Assembly (NCBI GenBank): GCA_964579735.1
Contig: CAZOHH010000067.1
Coordinates: 1 to 13,188, forward strand
Source of the DNA: CAILLO01 sp964579735
GTDB taxonomy: Bacteria; Bacillota; Clostridia; Saccharofermentanales; UBA5734
Length of the DNA stretch: 13,188 bases
Reading direction: 5' to 3'
In this document: positions 1-7,704 of the stretch, piece after piece
Position numbering within the stretch: the first letter of the stretch is position 1
Layout of the letters: each line of letters starts with the position of its first letter
Position numbers and translations under genes: made by a program
The notes under the pieces: model-generated
Told to the model about the DNA's origin: nothing
The model's database searches: none
The model's input: the letters and a program-made list of their open reading frames with translations, nothing else

Positions 1-1383
1 TCCTACTTCAATTCAGCTTCGACCACCGCCCTGATCGATAGCCTCTACCGCAAGACGGATGGTCTCAACGTGGACAAGTACCTGATTCCGCCGCATGACA
101 ACGACAACAAGATCTACTTCTTCCGGAACATCAACGACATCAACACCACGGATAATATCGGAAAGATGTTCCTTCAGGTGGATCCTGCGAAATTCATCGA
201 AAGCGGCGGCACGATCAGATATGATGGAGGCATCCTGCTGACCTTCGACGATTCCGGCACCATCTTCTCACATTCCGACCCCGGTCAGGTCGGTCAGGTC
301 GTCGACGCAGGACTCTTCCAACTTCGAGGTTCCGGCGGGACGGTCGAGACGATTCTCGACGACAAAGTCTACCTGGCGAAGGTCACCCGTCTCGAAGATT
401 ATGGTCTCTATTCCCTCATCGCCGTGCCCAAAGCCGAGGTTTTCGCGGCCCTTTATAAAGCCTGGGCTACCTTCCTCGAGTTCTTCGCCGTGCTTCTGGT
501 CGGGTGCCTGGCCTTGACCTTCATGGCCTCCCGTCGCGTGGTCCGACCCATTCGAACCGTCATGACCAGTCTGGAGTCCTTCCGCAGCAGCCACTTCGCA
601 GTGCGCATTCCCCGCCAGAGCAGTCGGGAGTTCGACGAGCTGGCAGACGGTTTCAATAGCCTGGCAGGGGAGATCGACCACCTGATCAACGAGGTGTACG
701 AGAAGCAGCTTCTGCTCCGGGAGTCCGAAATCCAGGCCCTGCAATCCCAGGTCAATCCCCACTTCCTGTTCAACATCCTCGAGACCATCGGCTGGCAGGC
801 CAGTCTCAACGACGATACGGTCATCCAGACCATGGTCTCCTCCCTCGGTCAGCTTCTCCGCTCCAACCTTTCCTGGAGCGGCAGCGAGACCATCACCGTC
901 GCCGACGAGCTCCGCTATATCCGCTTCTACCTCGACCTGCAGAAGATCCGTTTCGAAGATCGCATCCAGGTTGAAACCCGGATTTCCGAGGAGTCCCTGC
1001 TCGATCTCCACATCGCCAAGCTGTCGATCATGCCGATGGTGGAGAACGCCTTCATCCACGGACTTGAGCCAAAGAAGGGACAGGGACACCTCCTCATCCG
1101 CATCTGGGACGAAGGGGAAAGACTCATTTTCGAGGTCGCCGACGACGGTGTAGGTTTCGATGCATCGACCCTCCATCTGGACGTTACCCCTCATAGGTTG
1201 CGCGGTGAGAACGACCACACCAGCATCGGCATCGTCAACTCGCACCGCCGCATCCAGCTTCTGTACGGCCGGGAATACGGCATCCGGGTCCAGTCCAACC
1301 CTGGACAGGGCACGACCGTCACCGTCGTCCTTCCGAAAGTGAAGACCGCGGCGACTCCCAGCGAATCGGATTCGGAGGTCTAG
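1..1383 (+). CDS. Sensor histidine kinase, YesM/LytS-like, 5' end outside window
   Basis: This is a membrane sensor kinase that should phosphorylate the response regulator encoded next. The frame is open from base 1, so the gene begins upstream. The GTG at 70 is only an internal valine codon in the sensor domain. Of 460 visible residues, about 1-150 look like an extracytoplasmic sensor region. Residues 155-177 (WATFLEFFAVLLVGCLALTF) form a membrane segment, followed by HAMP to about 230. A short coiled stretch leads to the His_kinase motif NPHFLFN, with the likely phosphoacceptor His at visible residue 254. The ATPase domain shows an N-box MVENAFIHG (Asn 349), DDGVGF (381-386) and SIGIVNSHRRI. 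The stop lies 3 bases before the regulator gene. The family and the pairing are firm. The ligand is unknown; inositol or a related polyol is inferred only from the genes downstream. Confidence 0.93.
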   Translation, partial: SYFNSASTTALIDSLYRKTDGLNVDKYLIPPHDNDNKIYFFRNINDINTTDNIGKMFLQVDPAKFIESGGTIRYDGGILLTFDDSGTIFSHSDPGQVGQVVDAGLFQLRGSGGTVETILDDKVYLAKVTRLEDYGLYSLIAVPKAEVFAALYKAWATFLEFFAVLLVGCLALTFMASRRVVRPIRTVMTSLESFRSSHFAVRIPRQSSREFDELADGFNSLAGEIDHLINEVYEKQLLLRESEIQALQSQVNPHFLFNILETIGWQASLNDDTVIQTMVSSLGQLLRSNLSWSGSETITVADELRYIRFYLDLQKIRFEDRIQVETRISEESLLDLHIAKLSIMPMVENAFIHGLEPKKGQGHLLIRIWDEGERLIFEVADDGVGFDASTLHLDVTPHRLRGENDHTSIGIVNSHRRIQLLYGREYGIRVQSNPGQGTTVTVVLPKVKTAATPSESDSEV

Positions 1384-1386
1384 GGC

Positions 1387-2997
1387 ATGCCGAACACCCG
1401 CGTCATGATCGTCGATGACGAACCTGTGATCCGAAAGGGACTGATGCAGTTCATCGACTGGTCGGCCGCTCATTGCGACGTCGTATACGGCGCCGTTGAT
1501 GGAGACGACGCATGGAACAATCTTGCGGCGACCCGACCCGATATCGTGATCTCCGACATCCGCATGCCTGGACGAAGCGGCATGGAACTCGTTCGCGATA
1601 TCGCCTTGGAGTACCCATGGATCAAGGTGATCCTTCTGACCGGTCACGCCGATTTCCAATATGCACAGCAAGCCATCCACTACAACGTCATCGACTTCCT
1701 CCTGAAGCCGACGCAGAAGCCGCTCGTGATGGAGGCGTTGGCGAAGGCCCGAGACCTCATCGAGAAGGACGAGGAACGTCGTCGAATCGAACAATCGTTG
1801 GCTGGACACGCCTCGCTGAACAATCGCCAGCAAATGGACGACTGCCTGCGAAGTCTCGTCGGAGGCCGTCAGGGCTCGGATCCCGTCCTGACAGCCGAAC
1901 TGGACCGCCAGCTCAATCTGTTCTATCTGGTGCTCGTGGAAGCGACGCCAGCGGATGACGCGTCCGACGGCCGAAAGCAACCCACGGTGGAAGGGTCGAA
2001 AGGCTTCGATGACCGAGAATTCCTGAAGCTTGTCGGCGAGTCCTTTCCATCTCCTGGAGCCTTCCTCGTCCCGCTGCGGCCCGATCAGGTCGCCGTCGTT
2101 TCCGCGTTCCCTGGCGACCCGTCCGACCCCCTCCAGATGGTCATCGGCCGCAGCGAGGAGATGGTCAAGCTCGCGGAGACGTTCCTCCGTCTCCGATTGA
2201 GCATCGGTCTGAGCCTTTGCCACAGCCGCACCTCCGAAATTTCAGCCGCTTTCAGCGAGGCTGCCGACGCGCTCACCGTCGGTGCTTTCGCACCCGATTC
2301 ACATGCGATCCACCTGCCGCGAACCGAATCGCCGTGCCCACTGGACATGGTCGAAGCCCAGTCCGTCGTCGAGTCCATCATGGGAAGCGTCCGCGAAGGC
2401 GAGGGCCCTGGTGCGATATCCAAGCTCGACAAGCTGTTCGAAACCTTCCGCGAGTGCCATTACGCGCTCGAGGATGAAAAGGACGTCTGCATCCTCCTGG
2501 CGTCGCTGTGCACGAACCTCGCGACAGACGACCGCCTGAAGACGCACCGGGGAAACGGAGAACAGAGGAAGCACTACACCCGGATCCTCGAGGCCGGCAC
2601 GCTGCAAGCCTTGTATGAGATCCTCAGGCCGTTGATCGAGCGCTCGAGCGAAATGCAGCATGCCGACGACCTGCGATCCAATTCCATCATCCTCAAGTCC
2701 GAGACCTACTTGCACGCCCATTTCGCCGAGAGGATCAGCCTCAACCAGATCGCGGACCACGTGCATGTCAGCCCCAGCTACCTGTCCCGGTTGTTCCACA
2801 GGGAGACCGGCCAGACGCTCGTGGATGTCCTGAAGACCATACGCTTGAACCAGGCGTGCCAGCTTCTCAAATCGACGGACCTCAAGAGCTACGAGATCGC
2901 AACGAAGGTCGGCATCGACGACCCCGCGTATTTCTCCCAGCTGTTCCGCAAGCACACGGGGCTGAGTCCGACCGACTACCGCCAGAAGTACCGCTAG
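1387..2997 (+). CDS. Response regulator, REC plus AraC-type DNA-binding domain, YesN-like
   Basis: This is a transcription factor of 536 residues controlled by phosphorylation from the preceding kinase. The N-terminal receiver domain (about 1-120) has the acidic pair D10-D11, phosphoacceptor D57 (in ISDIRMPG), T85 and K107 (LLKP), so it should be active. The middle (about 125-425) is the poorly conserved linker region usual in YesN proteins. Residues about 431-536 form two AraC helix-turn-helix units, with ISLNQIADHVHVSPSYLSRLF in the first and EIATKVGIDDPAYFSQLF in the second. The ATG at 1387 has GGAGG at 1374-1378. It sits 3 bases after the kinase and 10 before iolB, so it is probably cotranscribed with the inositol genes and regulates them. 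That target is inferred from position; no binding site is visible because the operon promoter lies left of the window. Confidence 0.94.
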   Translation: MPNTRVMIVDDEPVIRKGLMQFIDWSAAHCDVVYGAVDGDDAWNNLAATRPDIVISDIRMPGRSGMELVRDIALEYPWIKVILLTGHADFQYAQQAIHYNVIDFLLKPTQKPLVMEALAKARDLIEKDEERRRIEQSLAGHASLNNRQQMDDCLRSLVGGRQGSDPVLTAELDRQLNLFYLVLVEATPADDASDGRKQPTVEGSKGFDDREFLKLVGESFPSPGAFLVPLRPDQVAVVSAFPGDPSDPLQMVIGRSEEMVKLAETFLRLRLSIGLSLCHSRTSEISAAFSEAADALTVGAFAPDSHAIHLPRTESPCPLDMVEAQSVVESIMGSVREGEGPGAISKLDKLFETFRECHYALEDEKDVCILLASLCTNLATDDRLKTHRGNGEQRKHYTRILEAGTLQALYEILRPLIERSSEMQHADDLRSNSIILKSETYLHAHFAERISLNQIADHVHVSPSYLSRLFHRETGQTLVDVLKTIRLNQACQLLKSTDLKSYEIATKVGIDDPAYFSQLFRKHTGLSPTDYRQKYR

Positions 2998-3001
2998 GAG
3001 G
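2995..3001 (+). promoter_or_regulatory. Shine-Dalgarno of iolB overlapping the regulator stop codon
   Basis: The heptamer TAGGAGG contains the TAG stop (2995-2997) of the response regulator and the full GGAGG ribosome binding site for the ATG at 3008. This layout suggests translational coupling and places the regulator and the catabolic genes on one transcript. Confidence 0.75.
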
Positions 3002-3007
3002 CACAGA

Positions 3008-3799
3008 ATGCATGTCCGTACCACCCCGGACCTACCCTATGGGACCACGCGAATCACCGGTCTTTCCGGTCCGCACCCGGAAATGCATATGGATTTCTCG
3101 GCAATGCGTCTCGGCAGAGCGGATGCCGTCGAGAACCACGAGGACCTGGAGCGAGCGCTGCTGCTGGTCTACGGCTCGGTGCGCCTCGAATGGGATGGGC
3201 TCAGCAAGGAGATCTCACGCGCGAATTGCTTCGACACCAACCCCTGGGTCCTCCATCTGCCGGCCGGGACCGCATTCCGTCTGGTAGGCGTGGCGGCGGA
3301 CAGCGAGGTCCTGTACATGGCGACGCCGAATCCGACGCCTTTCGTACCGCGCCTGTACGAACCCTCGGAGTGCCAATCCGAGGAACGCGGAAAGGGAACC
3401 CTAAAGGAAACCGCCACCCGGATCGTTCGCACGGTCTTCAACCATGCGAATGCCCCGTATGCCAATCTGGTCGTCGGCGAGGTCGTCGATCCACCGGGAC
3501 GATGGTCCAGTTATCCACCTCACCACCATCTCCAGCCCGAGATCTACCACTACCGCTTCCAACCGGAGAATGGCTTCGGTCTATGCGAGCTGGGCGAGGA
3601 TGCCTGCAAGCTCCACCAGAACGGAACCACGCTCATCGACTCCGGGATGACCCACTCCCAGACCACGGCTCCCGGATACGCCATGTGGTATCTGTGGGTC
3701 ATCCGCCACCTCGACGGTGACCCGTACGTCAACCCGACCTTCGTGCCCGAACATCTGTGGGTCAACTCGCCCGACGCGAAGATCTGGCCGGACGCATAG
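3008..3799 (+). CDS. iolB: 5-deoxy-glucuronate isomerase (KduI/IolB family)
   Basis: IolB converts 5-deoxy-D-glucuronate to 2-deoxy-5-keto-D-gluconate (DKG), the fourth step of myo-inositol breakdown, in the cytoplasm. The 263-residue protein has normal family length and two cupin-like halves. The C-terminal half carries the metal-binding motif YPPHHHLQPEIYHYRF (residues 169-184; candidate ligands H172/H174, E178, H181). A later His (216) lies before APGYAMWYLWVIRH, a typical IolB stretch. The ATG at 3008 follows an ideal ribosome binding site at 2995-3001. A second ATG at 3012 is out of frame. It precedes iolD by 65 bases without any clear terminator. The KduI branch of the family is the alternative, but the iolD and iolE neighbours make IolB much more likely. 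Confidence 0.93.
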   Translation: MHVRTTPDLPYGTTRITGLSGPHPEMHMDFSAMRLGRADAVENHEDLERALLLVYGSVRLEWDGLSKEISRANCFDTNPWVLHLPAGTAFRLVGVAADSEVLYMATPNPTPFVPRLYEPSECQSEERGKGTLKETATRIVRTVFNHANAPYANLVVGEVVDPPGRWSSYPPHHHLQPEIYHYRFQPENGFGLCELGEDACKLHQNGTTLIDSGMTHSQTTAPGYAMWYLWVIRHLDGDPYVNPTFVPEHLWVNSPDAKIWPDA

Positions 3800-3850
3800 A
3801 GCCGGCCCGACACGAAGACCCAGCCGCAGCAGAAGCCCCAGAAGTTTCCC

Positions 3851-3857
3851 GGGAGGT
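3851..3857 (+). promoter_or_regulatory. Ribosome binding site fixing the iolD start
   Basis: GGGAGGT lies 7 bases before the ATG at 3865. The frame is open further upstream to a possible start at 3757 inside iolB, but that start has no good ribosome binding site. The added residues would also be unlike any IolD N-terminus, so 3865 is preferred. Confidence 0.7.
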
Positions 3858-3864
3858 AGCGACG

Positions 3865-5736
3865 ATGGCGACGATTCGATTGACGATGGCTCAGGCACTG
3901 GTCCGATTCATGGACAACCAGTACGTCTCGTTCGACGGGAAGGAACAAAGGTTTGTCGAAGGCGTCTTCGGCATCTTCGGGCACGGCTGCGTGGTCGGCA
4001 TCGGTCAGGCTCTGGAGCAGGGCGGCCACGGATTGACCTTCTACCAGGGGAAGAACGAGCAGGGGATGGCCCACGCCGCCATCGGCTTCGCAAAGCAGCA
4101 CAACCGCCGCCGGATCATCGCCTGCACGAGTTCCGTCGGACCCGGCGCGCTGAACATGGTCGCTGCGGCCGCTACGGCGACAGCCAACCGCCTGCCTCTC
4201 CTTCTGCTGCCCGGTGACCAGTTCGCCACCCGCCAGCCCGACCCGGTGCTGCAGCAGGTCGAAATCGCCCACTCGCTCGCCGACACGGCGACGGACGCCT
4301 TCCGGCCGGTATGCCGATACTGGGACCGAATCCAGCGCCCCGAGCAGCTCATGTCCGCCGCGATCAACGCCTTCCGCGTTCTGACCGACCCGGCCGAATG
4401 CGGTGCGGTGTGCCTCGCCATGCCCCAGGACGTCGAAGGCGAGGCCTACGACTACCCTGACACCTTCTTCCAGAGACGGGTCTGGTGCATCGACCGCCGG
4501 CCGCCTGCCGCGGCCGCGCTCGAACGAGCCGTCGACCTGGTCAAGCAGTCCCGCCGCCCTCTGATCGTCTGCGGCGGAGGAGTGCGTTATTCCGAGGCCT
4601 GGAAAGAATTGTCCGATTTCGCGACCCGCTTCGGCATCCCCCTGGGCGAGACCCAGGCAGGGAAGGGCGTCGTCCGCTGGGATCACCCCTACAACCTCGG
4701 CGGCATCGGCCTGACCGGCACGTCCGCCGCCAACGCGCTGGCCAAGGAGGCCGATCTCATCATCGGCGTGGGCACGCGATTCATGGACTTCACGACCTGT
4801 TCCAAGTGGTTGTTCCAGAATCCGGATGTCCGATTCCTCGCCATCAACGTCGGAAGCCAGGATGCACACAAGCTCGACGCTCTGCCGTTGATCGCCGATG
4901 CACGCCTTGCCATCGAAGGGCTGTCGGATGCGCTCGGCCTCGCTGGGTACCGCTCCGCATATGGCGCTTTCGAGATTCCACTGGCCGTCGCGGACTGGAA
5001 GAAGGAAAACGATGCGCTGTATGCACGCACCCTGCCGGATGGTCGCCTCGCCCAGAGCCGCGTGCTTGGGATCCTGAACGCCTTCCTTCGCCCACAGGAC
5101 GTGGTGCTGACCGCCGGAGGAAGCCTGCCCAGCGACCTGCAGCGCTTGTGGCGAACGGGCGAGCCCGGCACCTACCATGTCGAGTACGGGTTCAGCTGCA
5201 TGGGATACGAGGTCTGCGGCGCGCTCGGCTGCAAGATGGCCATTGGACCCGATCGCGAGGTCTTCTCGGTCCTCGGGGACGGAAGCTACCTCATGATGCA
5301 CAGCGAACTGTACACGGCCGTCCAGGAGGGACGGAAGATCAACCTCCTCGTTCTCGACAACGGGGGCTGGGGCTGCATCGAGAACCTGCAGAAAAGCCAG
5401 GGGACTCCGACCTTCGGCACCGTGTTCCGAAGCCGCAACGCCGCCACGGGCCTCCTCGACGGCGCGCCGGCTCCCGTCGACTTCGCCGCGAACGCCGAGA
5501 GCTATGGCGCAAAGGGGTACCGGGTCTCCTCCGAAGCGGAGCTTATCGCAGCCCTGGAGGACTCCCGCCACGAAACGCGCCCCTGCGTCTTCGACATCAA
5601 GGTCGTTCCCGGGACCATGACCGGAGGCTACGGCGTCTGGTGGCGCGTCGGCGTCGCCGAGGTTTCCACGAGTCCTGACGTCGCCGCGGCCTACGAGGAG
5701 ATGCAGAAGCAGATCGGAAAAGCCCGCAAGTATTGA
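3865..5736 (+). CDS. iolD: 3D-(3,5/4)-trihydroxycyclohexane-1,2-dione hydrolase, ThDP-dependent
   Basis: IolD opens the ring of the diketo intermediate made by IolE, giving 5-deoxy-glucuronate. The 623-residue length matches the family. It has the three-domain plan of ThDP enzymes. The N-terminal Pyr domain carries FGIFGHG (35-41) and the cofactor-activating glutamate E65 in KNEQGMAHAAIGFA. The central domain (about 190-350) includes VCGGGVRYS. The C-terminal PP domain has the ThDP/Mg motif starting GDGS (471-474) and ending at N499 in LLVLDNGGWGCIENLQ. The NGGWGCIENLQ stretch after the motif is characteristic of IolD rather than acetolactate synthase. Next comes iolE, only 12 bases away. Confidence 0.95.
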   Translation: MATIRLTMAQALVRFMDNQYVSFDGKEQRFVEGVFGIFGHGCVVGIGQALEQGGHGLTFYQGKNEQGMAHAAIGFAKQHNRRRIIACTSSVGPGALNMVAAAATATANRLPLLLLPGDQFATRQPDPVLQQVEIAHSLADTATDAFRPVCRYWDRIQRPEQLMSAAINAFRVLTDPAECGAVCLAMPQDVEGEAYDYPDTFFQRRVWCIDRRPPAAAALERAVDLVKQSRRPLIVCGGGVRYSEAWKELSDFATRFGIPLGETQAGKGVVRWDHPYNLGGIGLTGTSAANALAKEADLIIGVGTRFMDFTTCSKWLFQNPDVRFLAINVGSQDAHKLDALPLIADARLAIEGLSDALGLAGYRSAYGAFEIPLAVADWKKENDALYARTLPDGRLAQSRVLGILNAFLRPQDVVLTAGGSLPSDLQRLWRTGEPGTYHVEYGFSCMGYEVCGALGCKMAIGPDREVFSVLGDGSYLMMHSELYTAVQEGRKINLLVLDNGGWGCIENLQKSQGTPTFGTVFRSRNAATGLLDGAPAPVDFAANAESYGAKGYRVSSEAELIAALEDSRHETRPCVFDIKVVPGTMTGGYGVWWRVGVAEVSTSPDVAAAYEEMQKQIGKARKY

Positions 5737-5748
5737 AAGGAGCCCACC

Positions 5749-6645
5749 ATGCTCGACCCGACGAAGATCCGTCTCGGCATCGCCCCGATCGGCTGGACCA
5801 ACGACGACATGCCCGACCTCGGCAAGGAGAATACCTTCCGCCAGACCGTCAGCGAGATGGCCCTGGCCGGATTCAAGGGCTGTGAAATCGGCGGAAGCTA
5901 TCCGAAGGACGTGGACGAGTTGCGGCGCGCCCTCGACCTGCGCGGCCTCACGATCTGCAATGCATGGTTCAGCTCGCTGCTGACCAGCCGTCCCCTCGAG
6001 GAGACCCTCGCTGGCTTCCGCACGCATGCCGAAAAGCTCCACGCCCTCGGCGCCCGCGTCGTGGGCGTTTCCGAGCAGGGAAACTCGATCCAGGGGCGCC
6101 TGGACCTGCCCATCCTGCGGAACAAGCCGGTCTACACTCCGGCACAGTGGGAACTCGTCGTGCGCGGCTTCAACGAGATGGGCCGAATCGCCCGCGACAT
6201 GGGGATGAGCTTCACCTGCCACCACCACATGGGTACCGGCGTGCAGACCGTCGAGGAGATCGACCGCCTGATGGCCGAGACCGACCCGGAGCTCGTCTTC
6301 CTGCTCTTCGACACCGGACACCTCACCTTCGCCGACATCGACTACCTGCCGGTCCTGAAGAAGCATATCGGCCGGATCAGGCATGTCCATCTGAAGGACG
6401 TGCGGCTGGCCGTCCAGCGGAAGGTCGAGCAGGACGGCCTGAGCTTCCTCGACGCGGTGCGCGCCGGCGTGTTCACCGTTCCCGGTGACGGGGACGTCGA
6501 CTTCCGGCCGCTCTTCCAGGTGCTTGAGGACAGCGGCTACGAGGGCTGGGTCGTAGTCGAGGCAGAGCAGGATCCGGCGAAGGCCGATCCACTCGAATAT
6601 GCGATCAAGGCGAGGAAATACATCGCGGAAGCCACCGGCCTGTAG
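5749..6645 (+). CDS. iolE: Inosose dehydratase (2-keto-myo-inositol dehydratase)
   Basis: IolE removes water from 2-keto-myo-inositol to give 3D-(3,5/4)-trihydroxycyclohexane-1,2-dione, the second step of the pathway. The protein has 298 residues, the usual size, and a xylose-isomerase-like TIM barrel. Diagnostic stretches are RLGIAPIGWTNDDMPDLG at the N-terminus, GFKGCEIGGSYPKD (41-54), VGVSEQGNSIQG (105-116), FTCHHHMGTGVQT (155-167), LLFDTGHL (185-192), RHVHLKDVR (211-219) and VVVEAEQDP (268-276). Likely metal ligands are among E109, D188, H214 and E271, by analogy with the fold. AAGGAG at 5737-5742, directly after the iolD stop, is an excellent ribosome binding site. Thirty bases separate it from the GAPDH homologue. 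Confidence 0.95.
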   Translation: MLDPTKIRLGIAPIGWTNDDMPDLGKENTFRQTVSEMALAGFKGCEIGGSYPKDVDELRRALDLRGLTICNAWFSSLLTSRPLEETLAGFRTHAEKLHALGARVVGVSEQGNSIQGRLDLPILRNKPVYTPAQWELVVRGFNEMGRIARDMGMSFTCHHHMGTGVQTVEEIDRLMAETDPELVFLLFDTGHLTFADIDYLPVLKKHIGRIRHVHLKDVRLAVQRKVEQDGLSFLDAVRAGVFTVPGDGDVDFRPLFQVLEDSGYEGWVVVEAEQDPAKADPLEYAIKARKYIAEATGL

Positions 6646-6675
6646 AGCCGGATAAGAAGGGGAGGGACAGAGGAC

Positions 6676-7704
6676 ATGATGAAGATCGGAGTCGTGGGCT
6701 ATGGGGTCATCGGGCAGCGTCTGGCGGACGGCGTGGCCCTGCAGAAGGATATGGAACTCGTCGGCGTCGCCGACGTCGCGCCGACCCTCGCCATCCGCGC
6801 GCTGAAGGAGAAGGGGATGCCCTACCGGTTGTACCTCGCGGTGCCGGACAAGCGGGCGGAGTTCGACGCGCTGGGCATCCCGGTCAGCGGGACGCTCGAG
6901 GAGCTCGTGACGAAATGCGACGTATTGCTCGACGCGACCAGCGCCGGCGTCGGCGCGAAGAACAAGGAGATGTACGCACGCCTCGGCAAGAAGGCCGTGT
7001 TCCAGGGTGGGGAGAAGGACTCGGTCGCCGACGTCTTCTTCCACGGCTACGCCAACTACGAGAAGGGCGTCGGAGCGCAGTTCCTCAAGTTGACGAGCTG
7101 CAACACGACCGGCCTGATCCGCTCCGTCGATTGCCTCGACCGCGCCTACGGCATCGACCGGGTCGCCATCACCATCATCCGCCGTGTCGCCGACCCGGGC
7201 GACTACCACCGCGGCCTGACCAACGCGCTGCAGATCGACAAGGCGCCGAGCCATCAGGCGCTGGACCTGATGACCATCATGCCGCACATCGACGCGACGG
7301 GCATCCTGGTCCACACCCCGGTCACCCATGGACACATCATCACCGTGGTCGCGACGGGGAAGAAGAAGATCACGAAGGAGATGGCGCTCGAGGCCTTCGC
7401 GACGCACGACCGCATCCGCGTGGTGCGCATCGCGGACGGATTCCTCGGCAACGCCTCGCTGTTCCGATACGCCCGCGACCTCGGCAACGCACGCGGAGAC
7501 ATGTACGAAATCGGCCTCTGGGAGGAGAGTCTCGTCGAGACCGGCGACAGCATCATGTTCGCGATCAATATCCCGCAGGAGGCCGTCACGATTCCCGAGA
7601 CCATCGACGCGATCCGCGCGGCCACGGGCATGCAGACCGATCGTCTGTCCGGCGTAGCGAAGACCAACGAATACCTGGGGATGGCGAAATGGAAGCTCAT
7701 CTGA
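6676..7704 (+). CDS. gap: Type II (archaeal-type) glyceraldehyde-3-phosphate dehydrogenase family protein
   Basis: This belongs to the archaeal GAPDH family, which oxidises an aldehyde to an acyl phosphate using NAD(P). The 342-residue length fits. The Rossmann motif IGVVGYGVIGQRLADG opens the protein, FQGGEK spans 109-114, and the nucleophile is C142 in SCNTTGL. The RR pair is at 169-170, and a catalytic His remains at H218 or H220 (VTHGHII). Other positions differ from the archaeal consensus as I recall it: PSHHG is PSHQA (Q194), KGPINAI..PDP is RGLTNALQIDK, and VPTTLMHxH is VHTPVTHGH. ATG at 6676 and 6679 are both usable; GGGGAGG lies just upstream. The symbol is a family label. Its position among inositol genes suggests a substrate other than glyceraldehyde 3-phosphate, possibly 3-hydroxy-4-oxobutanoate. 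That role is inferred. Confidence 0.88.
   Translation: MMKIGVVGYGVIGQRLADGVALQKDMELVGVADVAPTLAIRALKEKGMPYRLYLAVPDKRAEFDALGIPVSGTLEELVTKCDVLLDATSAGVGAKNKEMYARLGKKAVFQGGEKDSVADVFFHGYANYEKGVGAQFLKLTSCNTTGLIRSVDCLDRAYGIDRVAITIIRRVADPGDYHRGLTNALQIDKAPSHQALDLMTIMPHIDATGILVHTPVTHGHIITVVATGKKKITKEMALEAFATHDRIRVVRIADGFLGNASLFRYARDLGNARGDMYEIGLWEESLVETGDSIMFAINIPQEAVTIPETIDAIRAATGMQTDRLSGVAKTNEYLGMAKWKLI

Noticed and set aside
268..2223. A 651-codon open frame on the minus strand across the two regulator genes
   Set aside because: It is the antisense shadow of the kinase and response regulator, with no recognisable motifs and no plausible ribosome binding site.
3757..3864. Upstream start for iolD giving 36 extra residues
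   Set aside because: The extension overlaps iolB and is unlike known IolD N-termini, whereas the ATG at 3865 has a strong ribosome binding site 7 bases upstream.
3550..7407. A 1285-codon open frame on the minus strand
   Set aside because: It lies opposite iolB, iolD, iolE and the GAPDH gene, all firmly identified. Its translation is rich in D, G, V, R and H without domains, as expected from the antisense of GC-rich codons.
6915..7688. Long N-terminal extension of the PGK frame back into the GAPDH gene
   Set aside because: The frame is open but the translated stretch is arginine-rich shadow sequence of the GAPDH gene. PGK homology begins near 7719.
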